Source of the DNA: Deltaproteobacteria bacterium
Lineage (GTDB): Bacteria > Myxococcota_A > Polyangia > Polyangiales > Ga0077539
Direction: 5' to 3'
DNA: 39,291 bases
NCBI GenBank assembly: GCA_030694465.1
Contig: JAUXYJ010000048.1
Location: 1 to 39,291 of the forward strand
The position numbers and the translations under genes were made by a program. Positions 16,424 through 25,268 of this stretch are shown here, piece by piece. The stretch's first letter is position 1; each line of letters begins with the position of its first letter. The notes under the pieces are model-generated. The model was not told the origin of the DNA, made no database searches, and worked only from the letters and a program-made list of their open reading frames with translations.

Positions 16424-16748
16424 CCGATTCTCCACTCCGCTCGTTGAAGATTCTTTGCGCCCTGTAAACAGCCAAGGAACGCCCAAGAGATTTCGTCGCT
16501 TCTCTACCACACTGCGACCTTCAAAGTCTCACCCAAGCGCGAAGAAGCAGCTGGCGACCAAGAAGGTTCATGTAGGCAAAGAGTGCACACCTTCCCTCAT
16601 GGCACGTCAAGGCCCCCCAAGGTAGTTTCACGCCACCAGGGCCACGCAGCCAACGATTTTGGCATCCAGGCGTCGAGGGCAGCGCTCAGTCTTATTTAAT
16701 TGATTATTTTTACATGTCATGCATGCAGAACCACAGAGAGCACCCGCG
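16424..16748. other. divergent intergenic region
   Basis: 325 bases between two divergent genes. The most notable feature is an AT-rich stretch at 16691-16716, the lowest GC in the neighbourhood, followed by overlapping small palindromes (ACATGT, ATGCAT, GCATGC). This is a likely promoter zone for the rightward genes, but I cannot pick convincing -35/-10 boxes. The rest shows nothing. Confidence 0.4.
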
Positions 16749-17525
16749 ATGAACACTCCCGCCAAGACCCACCGTATCAAACAGACCGCTTCGCTGTTCG
16801 CGTGGGGACTGAGCGCGCCCTTGGTGGGCCTCAAGACCGTCGCCACAACTCCCTCGCTGTGGCTTCTCTCGCTGGTGCCCAGCGCGATGATTGTTGTCGT
16901 CGCGAGCGCGTTTGGGCTCGGAGCAGGACGGCTCTATGACTGGCTCATCGCGCGCGCTTCTCAGGTGACACACGCAGGCGCTCTCGGGAGCGCCGAGCTC
17001 TGGCTCGCCAAGCTCCTCGCGGTGATCGCGCTCTTCGTGGTCGTCTTGGTGCTCACGGCCGTGCTCGTTCCGCCGCTGAGCGCTCCCGCGATGGACGCGC
17101 TGGCCGGTCGCGTGGACCGCTTCGAGGTCCCCAAGACTTCTGGACTTGTCACAACCTGGCGCTCGATCCGCGTGGCCCTTGGCGGCATGGCGATCTTTGC
17201 CCTACCGCAGCTTCTCCTCGCCGCGCTCGCGTTGCTGTTTGCCCCGTTGTCCTGGCTCTTTGGTGCGTTGGGAGTGATCGTCGCGGCGCTCTCGCTTGCG
17301 TTTGACGCGCTCGATTGGCCCTTGGCGCGTCGCGGTCTAGGGCTTCGACAGCGCCTCGCTTGGATGGGAACGCACAAGCGCGTCGTGCTTGGCCTCGGCA
17401 CTGGCGTGTCTCTGTTGGCGCTCATCCCAGGACTGCCCATCGTGCTCTTGCCTGCCATCGTCGTGGGCGCGGTCTCACTGATCCAGCGCGTCGATGAGTC
17501 CACCGCGCCGCCCGCGGGTGTGTGA
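16749..17525 (+). CDS. EI24/CysZ-family membrane protein
   Basis: A 258-residue integral membrane protein resembling the EI24/CysZ family (CysZ is a sulfate permease; most homologues are uncharacterised). Features are an N-terminal cytosolic helix (FAWGLSAPLVGLKTV), a first long hydrophobic segment (LWLLSLVPSAMIVVV), a second (LLAVIALFVVVLVLTAVL), a re-entrant-like proline-rich stretch (PPLSAPAMDALAG), then a further hydrophobic block and two C-terminal spans. ATG 16749 is preferred over an in-frame ATG 30 bases upstream because the family begins at the amphipathic helix. The end overlaps the start of a small lipoprotein gene, so the three genes through 18242 are probably one operon. No sulfur-assimilation gene is adjacent, so a transport substrate is not implied by context. 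Confidence 0.75.
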   Translation: MNTPAKTHRIKQTASLFAWGLSAPLVGLKTVATTPSLWLLSLVPSAMIVVVASAFGLGAGRLYDWLIARASQVTHAGALGSAELWLAKLLAVIALFVVVLVLTAVLVPPLSAPAMDALAGRVDRFEVPKTSGLVTTWRSIRVALGGMAIFALPQLLLAALALLFAPLSWLFGALGVIVAALSLAFDALDWPLARRGLGLRQRLAWMGTHKRVVLGLGTGVSLLALIPGLPIVLLPAIVVGAVSLIQRVDESTAPPAGV

Positions 17526-17730
17526 CCGTATCCCACCAAAACGCGCGGTTTTCTTCACGCTGGCTCTGATTGGCTGCTACCCGTCTCAGAGCGCCCCACA
17601 CACCGATGCATCCAACGCATCGGACACGCGGCGGGCGCCATTCGAGGCTCTCACGCGTTGGGCACATCACAGACCCTGTGAGCCCCTCGCCAAGAGCCAC
17701 GCAGCACTCACAGCGGAGGCAGAGCGATGA
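17518..17730 (+). CDS. small predicted lipoprotein, 70 residues
   Basis: A short gene from GTG 17518 that overlaps the end of the membrane-protein gene by 8 bases and the start of the next gene by 4 (ATGA at 17727-17730). The product has a short basic n-region, a hydrophobic core VFFTLALIGC ending in a lipobox Cys (near residue 20), then a Ser/Asp/Asn/Thr linker of the type seen in this genome's lipoproteins, and a 35-residue helical tail. No family is recognised. Support comes from the signal/lipobox architecture and the double overlap; against it are the small size and the unusual start. Confidence 0.55.
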   Translation: MCDRIPPKRAVFFTLALIGCYPSQSAPHTDASNASDTRRAPFEALTRWAHHRPCEPLAKSHAALTAEAER

Positions 17731-18242
17731 TCCAAGAGACTCGTTTGACAAACACACGCGTGCGAACGCGCCGGTTGGGCTCGCCATGGCTGGCGACAGC
17801 GCTCGCCGCCGCGCTCACTTTTGTCATCGGCCCAGACGCCGTCCAAGCGAGGGCTCCACAGCGTCGCGTGACAGCGCGCGTGCAGGCCGTCGTGCCGCTG
17901 ATGGCCAGCGCTGGATGGACCCAAGGGGCCGCCGATCGCACCGCGGTGATCAACGCGCTCAGCGACGCGGTCTCGCACGAAGCGCGGCTGCGATGGCAGC
18001 CAAGCGGCGGGAGCGTCGTGCTCAACGCCAACGTGCGCTCGCTTGAGATTCGTCACGACGTCGAGGGCTCGCTCGCGCGATGTGAGCTCTCGCTGGTGGT
18101 CACCGACGGGCGCGGCGCGGTACGTGCGACCCTTGAGACCCGTAGAGTCATGCGGAGTGTGCGGGACGACGAGAGCATTCGTCGTGAAGTTTTGCAGGGT
18201 GCGATCACGAGCGCGGTCCGCCGGTTGGCCGCAGAGCTCTGA
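17727..18242 (+). CDS. exported protein of unknown function
   Basis: A 171-residue protein with an N-terminal signal peptide: basic n-region (RVRTRRLG), hydrophobic core (LATALAAALTFVIG) and probable cleavage after VQARA. The mature part alternates strands and helices (RVTARVQAVVPLM, GSVVLNANVRSLEIRH, ARCELSLVVTDGRGAVRATLETRR) and ends in a helix (REVLQGAITSAVRRLAAEL). This is reminiscent of small periplasmic domains that bind outer-membrane components, but no family is clear. It follows the small lipoprotein with an ATGA overlap, so the two are likely co-translated and may work together with the upstream membrane protein. No regulatory site was found. Confidence 0.65.
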   Translation: MIQETRLTNTRVRTRRLGSPWLATALAAALTFVIGPDAVQARAPQRRVTARVQAVVPLMASAGWTQGAADRTAVINALSDAVSHEARLRWQPSGGSVVLNANVRSLEIRHDVEGSLARCELSLVVTDGRGAVRATLETRRVMRSVRDDESIRREVLQGAITSAVRRLAAEL

Positions 18243-18355
18243 CCCCACACCTTGGGTCTCGTGCGCGCTGAACATCTGCGGCGCCCCCAAAGAAGTGACC
18301 GAAGAGACCTCCCGATTTTGAAGCGTACGCGCTATACGGTGGCCCCAACGTCACC

Positions 18356-19300
18356 ATGAGAAACGTCATTATCATTGGCAGCGGACCTGCCGGACTCACC
18401 GCTGCGATCTATGCAGCGCGCGCCAACCTCAAGCCCCTCGTGATCGAAGGTCTCAACGTGGACCACCAGCCCGGTGGCCAGCTGATGATCACCACCGAGG
18501 TCGAGAACTACCCAGGGTTTCCGGACGGAATCACTGGGCCCAAGCTCATGGAGCGGTTTCGCGCGCAGGCCGAGCGATTTGGGACTGAGTTTAAGACCGA
18601 GGACGTCGTGCGATGCGAGCTCGCCGGACCCGTAAAGAAGGTCTGGATCGAGAGCGAGCCCGACGTGATCGAGGCGCGCACGGTGATCATTTCGACCGGC
18701 GCGGTGGCGAAGTACACCGGCGCAAAAGGCGAGAAAGAGCTGCAAAATTACGGTGTCTCAGCGTGCGCCACGTGCGACGGGACGCTCTTTCGCGAAGAGC
18801 ACGTCATGGTGATCGGTGGCGGTGACACGGCGATGGAAGAGGCTGTGTACCTCGCAAACATCGTGAAGAGCGTGACGGTCGTACATCGTCGCGAAGAGCT
18901 CCGCGCGAGCAAGATCATGCAAGATCGGGCGATGAACCACAAAAACATCAAGTTCTTGTGGAACCAAGAGATCGACGAGTTTCTCGGGGTCGAAGAGCAG
19001 CGACTCCGCGCCGTGCGTCTGCGCAACACGCAGACCGGTGAGCTCACGGAGCGCGAAATCGGCGGAGTCTTTATCGCGATCGGTCATGTGCCTTCGAGCG
19101 GCATTTTCAAAGGCCAAATCGACCTTCATGACAACGGCTACATTCGCACGGTCCCCGGTACCGCGCAGACCTCGCTTGAGGCGGTCTACGCATGCGGCGA
19201 TGTCCAAGACCACGTCTATCGCCAAGCGGTGACCGCCGCGGGCACGGGCTGCATGGCAGCGATCGAAGCCGAGCGATACATCAGCTCACACGAGAGCTGA
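18356..19300 (+). CDS. trxB: thioredoxin reductase
   Basis: A 314-residue NADPH-dependent thioredoxin reductase, the typical length for the low-molecular-weight bacterial type. The FAD site GSGPAGL begins at residue 8. The redox-active pair is C137-A-T-C140-D. The NADPH-binding loop is VIGGGDTAMEEA, followed by VVHRR. The C-terminal FAD contact is ACGDV-x-D. It transfers electrons from NADPH to thioredoxin in the cytoplasm; no thioredoxin gene is adjacent. The gene is convergent with the Omp85-type gene, whose stop lies only 17 bases beyond its own. Upstream, 113 bases separate it from the previous operon; I see no convincing promoter boxes there. Confidence 0.95.
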   Translation: MRNVIIIGSGPAGLTAAIYAARANLKPLVIEGLNVDHQPGGQLMITTEVENYPGFPDGITGPKLMERFRAQAERFGTEFKTEDVVRCELAGPVKKVWIESEPDVIEARTVIISTGAVAKYTGAKGEKELQNYGVSACATCDGTLFREEHVMVIGGGDTAMEEAVYLANIVKSVTVVHRREELRASKIMQDRAMNHKNIKFLWNQEIDEFLGVEEQRLRAVRLRNTQTGELTEREIGGVFIAIGHVPSSGIFKGQIDLHDNGYIRTVPGTAQTSLEAVYACGDVQDHVYRQAVTAAGTGCMAAIEAERYISSHES

Positions 19301-19317
19301 GCGCACAACGGCTTGGA

Positions 19318-22300
19318 CTATACCGAGCCAATCGAGAACGACAGCACCACGGTGGGCTCGGTGACAGTGCTCGTTCCGGATTGAAATTGGTAGGGCGTCG
19401 GGTTGATCCCGAGGTCGATGCCCACAGGGCCGATGGGCGAGATGTATCGGACGCCGATGCCGGGCGAGATCCGAACGGCAAACGCAGAGAAGACATTGCG
19501 CAGCTCTTTCCAGAGGTTGCCCATGTCGACAAAGAGATCCAGCGCGAGCCCCGAGCCACCGAGCGGGACCCTGAGCTCATTGCGCCACAGAACAAACGCG
19601 TCGCCCCCGCGCTGGGTGAGCAAGACCGCGGCCGTCGGCGGCATCCCGGCAGGCAGGTTGCTGCACCCCGAGTCCCTCGGCGGCGCGAGCACATCCGACG
19701 GGATCATCGCGTCCTGAAGCCAGCCTCGCATCGTGTCTGCGCCCCCCAAGAAGAACTGGCGATTGGGGTACGTCACACGATTGCATGGGTCAAACGTAAC
19801 GTTGAGTCCCACACGAAGATTGCTTGCAAAAGTCCAGGTCCCGAGCACACCAAACGACGGCGACACGTACCCCGAAAACGACAGCGTCGTGCGCAGGGTG
19901 CTGCCCGGCGGCGTCTGCGGCGTGGCCGTCGGAGCCGTGCTCGTGCGCTCGATAAAAGCCAGCATGCCCACGAGCTCGAGCATCCCCGAAAAGAACACGC
20001 CGCGCTGGGGGTTAAACACCTGATCGCGGCCATCCACGGACACCGTCACGCGCCCCGCGGTGAGCGCGGTCACTCCCTGCGGGAGGAGCAACAAGCGCCC
20101 AAGACGCAGCTGCTCGGAGGGCGGCACCGTGGGGTCCGTCAGCACCGTGTTGATCGAGTCCGCGCCGAAGAGCTCGAGCTCGTTGATCTGCAAATCTGCA
20201 ACGGGAGTGATCGTCAGGCCTCGCTGCGGGCGCAACGACGCAGAGGCCGAGAGCAGGCCGCTCGTGATGGCAAACTGGCGTTCGACCGAGCGAGTGCCCG
20301 AGAGATCGAGCGCGGGGCGCACGTCTGCGCCGGCTAAGAGCAACGGCGGGAGCTGCAGAGAGACCGCGATTCGACCGCGAATTCGCTGATAGAACTGAAG
20401 CGAATCGAGGTTGCGACGAAACACCGCGTCCGCGAGCCCTGCCAGGGGATACACAATGCCAGCCTGCAGGGACCCCGAGAGCGCGATGCCCGAGCGCAGC
20501 ACATTGCGCCGCGTGTACTGAACGCTGCCACGCAGAGGCTCAAAGAGCGAAGCGCCCACGCGGCCCTCGATCGCGCCGCTGGCCTCGTTGAGCTGAACGA
20601 TCAGCGTCTTTGCAGAGCTCTCGACGTCGGGGTCCGCCAGCGCGATCGCGACCCCCGAGAAGTACCCAAGCTCGGCCAAGCGACGCTGGGACTCGCGCGC
20701 GAGCGAGGGCCTAAAAATGTCTCCCTCGTGCAGTGACAGACGCACGTACGCGAGCTGTCGCGGCAGATCAATGAGCCCGCGGATCTCGACGCGCGAGACA
20801 CGTACGAGCGAGCCCTCGTTGATGGTGTACCGGACGCGCGCGTGGGCCCCGTCTGGCGAGCGATCCACCGCCGAGACAACCCGCACGAAGTTGTATCCAA
20901 GCTCTCGATATTGCTCGATAATTCGGTCGCGCGCGCCCGAGACCGCCGAGAGCGAAACCGGCCCGCCCAAGCGCAGCTCTGCGTGTCGCGCGAGGGTGGC
21001 AGACGACATCGCGTCGTTGCCCTCGAAGCGCAGCTCATCGAAGCTCACGAGCGCGCGCTCTTGCGTGTGAAAGACCACGTCAAGCACCACGCGTCCCACC
21101 TCGTCGCGGCCGCGCACAGGGACGCGCTCAAGGGTCACTTCAGCGTCGAGATAGCCCTGCTCGTGGTAGCGCGCGGTCATCCGGCGGGCTGCGTCTTGGT
21201 AGACCTCGCCCACGAACGTCTGCTCGGGGCGCAACACCATGGGCAAGCGCGGCGCCCCCGAAGAGCCTGTGTTGAGCCCATCGGTCACACGCGATTCGCT
21301 CGGCGTGGGCGACACAATGAGCCCGCCGCCTGGGAGCTCGGTTCGGAGCTGCTCGTCAAGAATGTCGCGCAATGCGCGGTACGAGAGCGCGTGGGCACCC
21401 TCGAATGCCACGCTGCGCACATAGACGGGCTGCCCTTCGCGCACATGGACGGTCAGCACAACGCGGTCTGCGGCCAACGCGCGAAGCGAGATCTCTGCGC
21501 GCGCGTCGAGAAAAGCCCGTCGCGCGTAGAACTCTCGGATGCGTGAGGCGAGCACCGACGCGGTGGTCTCATCCACGATGCGCTCATCGTCGATGCGCAT
21601 GGCGTCACGCACTTCGTGATCCGGAAAGTGGTCAGCGCCCACGACAAGAATCTCGAATCGCGGCCCAACGCGCACAGCAAACTCGAGATCGACCTCTGAG
21701 CGCGCGTTGCCAACGACGGCTGCTTCGCGTGGATCTTCGAGTCGCGCGTTGAAGTACCGAAGCGAGCGCAGGCCCGCTGCGACCTGCTCGGCGATCGCGC
21801 GACGACCCCGCGCGTCCGAGATGTCCCCTCTGCCGATGAGCGGCGAGCACTCAAGAAGTCCCTCCTCTGCGCGCACCACACGCAGCGCGAGGGCGTCACA
21901 CACTTGGCCTGCCAATTCACGGCGAATATCGGGTCCGACGAGCCGCACGTGTCGCATGCGTGTGGCCTCTCCTTCGGACACTACGATCTCAAGCGAGACG
22001 TCATCGCCGCGGGCTGTTCGGCGGGGCTCAATGTGGACGCTCGCGCGATGATACCCAGCGGCTTGATAGCTGACACGCAGCCGCTGCTCGGCCTCACGGC
22101 GCTGTGCGTCGGTGGTCCACGTCGCGACGGACAAACCCAGGTCTGAGCGCACCGTCTCGGCAGCGCGTAGATCGACCCCGCGCAACGAAATGCTCTGGAT
22201 TCGCTGGCGGCGCTGCCCGGTCAAGAGCAGCTCGATCCCGTCGCCCGAGGGGCCAATGGAGGCGCGGACTTCGGCAAAGGTCCCGCTCGCGACGGCGCGC

Positions 22301-22524
22301 TCGATGCAGCCCTGCAGGTCGTCGTCTGTGACCGTCGAGCCCGGAGATGCCCCGACACGTTCCCATGGGTTTTCTCCGGGCAACGCGGGCTCGATGCGGA
22401 CCGAGCGCAGCACATGAGTGCGCCCCGCGGCAATCCCGGGCTCGCTCTGCTGCGCGTGGACTGGTCTCGCGAAGGCCATCGCGATCAGCCAGAGCAAAGG
22501 CGCTGCAGGACGAGAAAAACGCAT
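19318..22524 (-). CDS. Omp85/BamA-TamA-like outer membrane protein
   Basis: A 1068-residue outer membrane protein, longer than typical BamA (~800). Signal peptide LLWLIAMAFARPVHA, then a long periplasmic part made of repeated POTRA-like units (for example RIQSISLRGVDL, RMRHVRLVGPD, YVRSVAFEGAH, SFDELRFEGND, VSRVEIRGLID), perhaps six or more. The C-terminal ~400 residues form a beta barrel with the family FFLGGADTMRGW (VRGF-type loop-6 motif) and IGPVGIDLGINP near the end. The last residue is Val in FSIGSV, whereas the BAM targeting signal usually ends in Phe or Trp. The start at 22524 is chosen because it directly precedes the signal peptide. It may assemble or translocate surface proteins; Myxococcota encode several Omp85 paralogues, so I do not call it bamA itself. 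Confidence 0.85.
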   Translation of the reverse strand: MRFSRPAAPLLWLIAMAFARPVHAQQSEPGIAAGRTHVLRSVRIEPALPGENPWERVGASPGSTVTDDDLQGCIERAVASGTFAEVRASIGPSGDGIELLLTGQRRQRIQSISLRGVDLRAAETVRSDLGLSVATWTTDAQRREAEQRLRVSYQAAGYHRASVHIEPRRTARGDDVSLEIVVSEGEATRMRHVRLVGPDIRRELAGQVCDALALRVVRAEEGLLECSPLIGRGDISDARGRRAIAEQVAAGLRSLRYFNARLEDPREAAVVGNARSEVDLEFAVRVGPRFEILVVGADHFPDHEVRDAMRIDDERIVDETTASVLASRIREFYARRAFLDARAEISLRALAADRVVLTVHVREGQPVYVRSVAFEGAHALSYRALRDILDEQLRTELPGGGLIVSPTPSESRVTDGLNTGSSGAPRLPMVLRPEQTFVGEVYQDAARRMTARYHEQGYLDAEVTLERVPVRGRDEVGRVVLDVVFHTQERALVSFDELRFEGNDAMSSATLARHAELRLGGPVSLSAVSGARDRIIEQYRELGYNFVRVVSAVDRSPDGAHARVRYTINEGSLVRVSRVEIRGLIDLPRQLAYVRLSLHEGDIFRPSLARESQRRLAELGYFSGVAIALADPDVESSAKTLIVQLNEASGAIEGRVGASLFEPLRGSVQYTRRNVLRSGIALSGSLQAGIVYPLAGLADAVFRRNLDSLQFYQRIRGRIAVSLQLPPLLLAGADVRPALDLSGTRSVERQFAITSGLLSASASLRPQRGLTITPVADLQINELELFGADSINTVLTDPTVPPSEQLRLGRLLLLPQGVTALTAGRVTVSVDGRDQVFNPQRGVFFSGMLELVGMLAFIERTSTAPTATPQTPPGSTLRTTLSFSGYVSPSFGVLGTWTFASNLRVGLNVTFDPCNRVTYPNRQFFLGGADTMRGWLQDAMIPSDVLAPPRDSGCSNLPAGMPPTAAVLLTQRGGDAFVLWRNELRVPLGGSGLALDLFVDMGNLWKELRNVFSAFAVRISPGIGVRYISPIGPVGIDLGINPTPYQFQSGTSTVTEPTVVLSFSIGSV

Positions 22525-22666
22525 GACTACGCGCAGTGGGAGCTTGGGTACGTTTGGTAAAAGAGAGAGGTCACTGGGGTCGCAGGTTGTCAGCCAAAAC
22601 GCTGCCCTAGCTATCACGATCTACGACTCTGCGCTGCAGTGTCCGCTCGTTGTACTCTGCGCGACC

Positions 22667-23014
22667 ATGGAAGCTCATTGTTTGTTCTGCAAGATCGTCG
22701 CAAAGACCATCCCCGCCAAGCTCGCGTACGAAGACGAGCGTGTGTTGGCCTTTCACGACATCAACCCGCAAAGCCCAGTGCATGTCCTGGTGATTCCCAA
22801 GGCGCACATGACCTCGCTCGCGCACTCAACGCCCGACGACGAGGCGCTCTTGGGACACTGCCTGCGCACTGTCGCGACGTTGGCCGAGTCGCTCGGTGTC
22901 GCGCATGCGGGCTACCGCACGGTGATTAACACGGGCATCGACGGCGGGCAGACGGTGCATCACCTGCACGTGCACCTCCTCGCGGGGCGCGCGCATGGGT
23001 GGCCGCCAGGCTGA
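22667..23014 (+). CDS. HIT-family nucleotide hydrolase (HINT type)
   Basis: A 115-residue histidine-triad protein. The triad is H99-L-H101-V-H103 in VHHLHVHLLAGR, with H101 as the expected nucleophile. The N-terminus has CLFCKIVA, with a Cys pair (C5, C8) that binds zinc in many HINT proteins; its other usual ligands are less clear here. The segment NPQSPVHVLVIPKAH is the family's phosphate/nucleotide core. HINT enzymes hydrolyse purine nucleoside phosphoramidates such as AMP-lysine or acyl-AMP adducts in the cytoplasm. The start at ATG 22667 fits the family N-terminus; the longer frame upstream is non-coding. It is divergent from the Omp85 gene (142 bases) and convergent with mutL (6 bases apart). 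Confidence 0.9.
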   Translation: MEAHCLFCKIVAKTIPAKLAYEDERVLAFHDINPQSPVHVLVIPKAHMTSLAHSTPDDEALLGHCLRTVATLAESLGVAHAGYRTVINTGIDGGQTVHHLHVHLLAGRAHGWPPG

Positions 23015-23020
23015 CCGAGC

Positions 23021-24979
23021 CTAGCGCCCTACTTTGCGCTCAAGCTCAGACCATTTCATGGACCAGACAACGGGGCGCCCGTGGGGACAGTGCCCTCCGA
23101 AGTCACAGTCATCGAGGCTCGCCAAGAGCGCTCGGGCCTCTTCGGGCGCGACGTCGTCTCCGGCACGGATGCTCCCGTGGCACGCCATGGTGGCCAAGAC
23201 CAAATCCAAAGCGCGAGAGAAATCACTGCCCTGACGCGCAAACTCTGCGAGCACGTCCCGCGCGAGTCGTCGCGGGTCGGCGCGCACGAGCAGCGCGGGT
23301 ACCGCGCGAACCGCGAGCGTATTGGGGCCGATGGGTGTGAGCTCAAAGCCGATCGATTCGAGCGCTGCACGGTGCTCTTCTGCGAGGGCCACTTCGCGCG
23401 CGCTGGCTTCGAGAGTCTCGTGCACCAACAAGGGCTGAACGCGCACGTCGCGGAGCGCATACGCGCGGCGCAGGCGATCGAAGACCAAGCGCTCGGCGGC
23501 AGCGTGTTGATCAAGCATGACGAGCCCCCAGTCGGTCTCGCACACAAAGAACATCCGTCGGACCTGCGCGACAAAGCGCAGGCTCGCGAAGGTGGTTCGC
23601 TCGGGTAAGCCGACATCGGACGGGAGCGAGACGGCTGGAGAATAAACAGAATATTCACGCTCAGCGTCTTCGGGGGCGGGCACGACGGAGGTGTCCGGCG
23701 TGGGGAGCGCGCGCAGGGCGATGGAGGCCCCGGCGAGCCCCCAGGGGTCTACTTCGTCGGCGGTTTCGCTGGCAGCTGTGATCACGGAGCGCTCGGGAGT
23801 CTCGGCATCCGTGGACTCCGCACGAGGACGCTCAAAGAGAGGTCGAGTCTCGCCCAGATCGCTGGGCAAGAGGTTGTACGGGCGCGGTGCATGCGTGGGC
23901 GCGGGCGCATACGGAACCCCCGAAAACCGCGCGTCCCAGCCGTCATCACGCGCGCGCTCAGTGGGCGCTCCCACGAGGCTGCGAGCCCAGGGAGCGGTCG
24001 CGAGCCCGTCACGCAGCAGGGTCAGCACCGCAGAAAACACCTCGTTTTGCTGAGCAAATCGCACCTCGGCCTTCTGCGGGTGCACGTTGACATCGAGCTG
24101 CGCCGCGGGGACCTCAATGAGCATCGCGCCGGGCGGGTAGCGTCCGCCATCGAGCGTAGAGCCATACGCCTGCGAAATCGCACGCAAGAGCAGCTTGTCT
24201 TTCACAAACCGCTGGTTGACATAGACCGCGATCCCCGCGGTCCCTGACCGGGCTCGCTCCGGAGGCCCTAAGAAAGCCTGCACACGCACAGAGCCACGGT
24301 AGCCATCGATGCTGGTCAGCGTGTCGTCGGACCAGAGCTCTTGGACCCGCTCGGCGATGGTGTCTCGGCGAAGGTATTCGCGCAGTGTTTTGCCGTCTTT
24401 TCGCAGGACAAATCGCACGTTCGGGCGAGGCAACGCGAGCCGCGCGACCACGTCCGCGCACGCGGCCCACTCGGTCTGCACGGTCCGCAAGAACTTTCGC
24501 CTCGCGGGCGTGTTGAAGAACAAATCTTCGATGGTCACCGTAGTGCCAACCGCACATCCGACGGGACGCACCTGCGGCGACGCGTTGCCCTCGAGACGCA
24601 CCTCCCAGCCCTCGTCGGCATCCGCCGTGCGCGAGGTCAGCGTCAAGCGCGAGACCGAACCAATCGACGCGAGCGCTTCACCCCGAAACCCATAGCTCGC
24701 GACACCAAAGAGATCTTCGGCCGAACGAATCTTACTGGTCGCGTGACGCACGACCGAGAGCGCGAGGTCTTCGCGGTTCATCCCGCCGCCGTCGTCAGTG
24801 ACCGAGAGCCTCGCGAGACCGCCGCCATCGACGGACACAGTGATCGTACGAGCGCCCGCATCGAGGCTGTTCTCGACAAGCTCTTTCACAATGCTCGCGG
24901 GTCGCTCGACGACCTCGCCGGCGGCGATTTGGTTGGCTACATCGGGTGGCAGCAGCGCAATCGAGGGAAGAGACTTCAC
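23021..24979 (-). CDS. mutL: DNA mismatch repair protein MutL, endonuclease type
   Basis: A 652-residue MutL beginning at GTG 24979. The N-terminal GHKL ATPase contains IAAGEVVERPASIVKELVEN with E33 (hydrolysis) and N37 (Mg), DDGGGM with D62, and TSKI and YGFRGEAL lid motifs. A ~130-residue Pro/Arg/Ser-rich linker follows (roughly 330-460). The C-terminal dimerisation domain has the metal-site motifs of endonuclease-type MutL: DQHAAAE (the last acidic position of the usual DQHA-x2-E-x4-E is Asp), ACHGSIRAGD, and CPHGRP near the end. So it is predicted to nick DNA itself, as expected in bacteria without MutH. It couples MutS mismatch recognition to strand removal. MutS is not in the window. 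No strong Shine-Dalgarno precedes the GTG. Confidence 0.95.
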   Translation of the reverse strand: MKSLPSIALLPPDVANQIAAGEVVERPASIVKELVENSLDAGARTITVSVDGGGLARLSVTDDGGGMNREDLALSVVRHATSKIRSAEDLFGVASYGFRGEALASIGSVSRLTLTSRTADADEGWEVRLEGNASPQVRPVGCAVGTTVTIEDLFFNTPARRKFLRTVQTEWAACADVVARLALPRPNVRFVLRKDGKTLREYLRRDTIAERVQELWSDDTLTSIDGYRGSVRVQAFLGPPERARSGTAGIAVYVNQRFVKDKLLLRAISQAYGSTLDGGRYPPGAMLIEVPAAQLDVNVHPQKAEVRFAQQNEVFSAVLTLLRDGLATAPWARSLVGAPTERARDDGWDARFSGVPYAPAPTHAPRPYNLLPSDLGETRPLFERPRAESTDAETPERSVITAASETADEVDPWGLAGASIALRALPTPDTSVVPAPEDAEREYSVYSPAVSLPSDVGLPERTTFASLRFVAQVRRMFFVCETDWGLVMLDQHAAAERLVFDRLRRAYALRDVRVQPLLVHETLEASAREVALAEEHRAALESIGFELTPIGPNTLAVRAVPALLVRADPRRLARDVLAEFARQGSDFSRALDLVLATMACHGSIRAGDDVAPEEARALLASLDDCDFGGHCPHGRPVVWSMKWSELERKVGR

Positions 24980-25082
24980 CCGCCTACAGTACGCTTAAAA
25001 TCGTGCCATTTCGCACACTCTCACCGCCACGCCAGACGCCGAGATCTCTCGTGTCGACGTCACCCCACAGTCCGCCGTTGAA

Positions 25083-25112
25083 TTGACCGAGCGAAAGCCG
25101 CGATGCTAGCCT
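25083..25112 (+). promoter_or_regulatory. possible sigma-70-type promoter of kinase gene
   Basis: TTGACC at 25083-25088 and TAGCCT at 25107-25112 are 18 bases apart, in the 289-base gap upstream of the kinase gene at 25269. The -35 match is good; the -10 match is only moderate. Confidence 0.3.
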
Positions 25113-25268
25113 CAGTTGACCCATTGAGTTCTTGAAGTAGCGCATGAATTTTATCTGCACATTCGCCCGCGCATCGCGGAGTCGGGCCAGAAGGCGCTGT
25201 GGTTTGAGCGATCGTCTCGAGACGAACTCGCTCGTTGCTTCTGAATGTTTGCGCGGGAGAGCAGCGCA

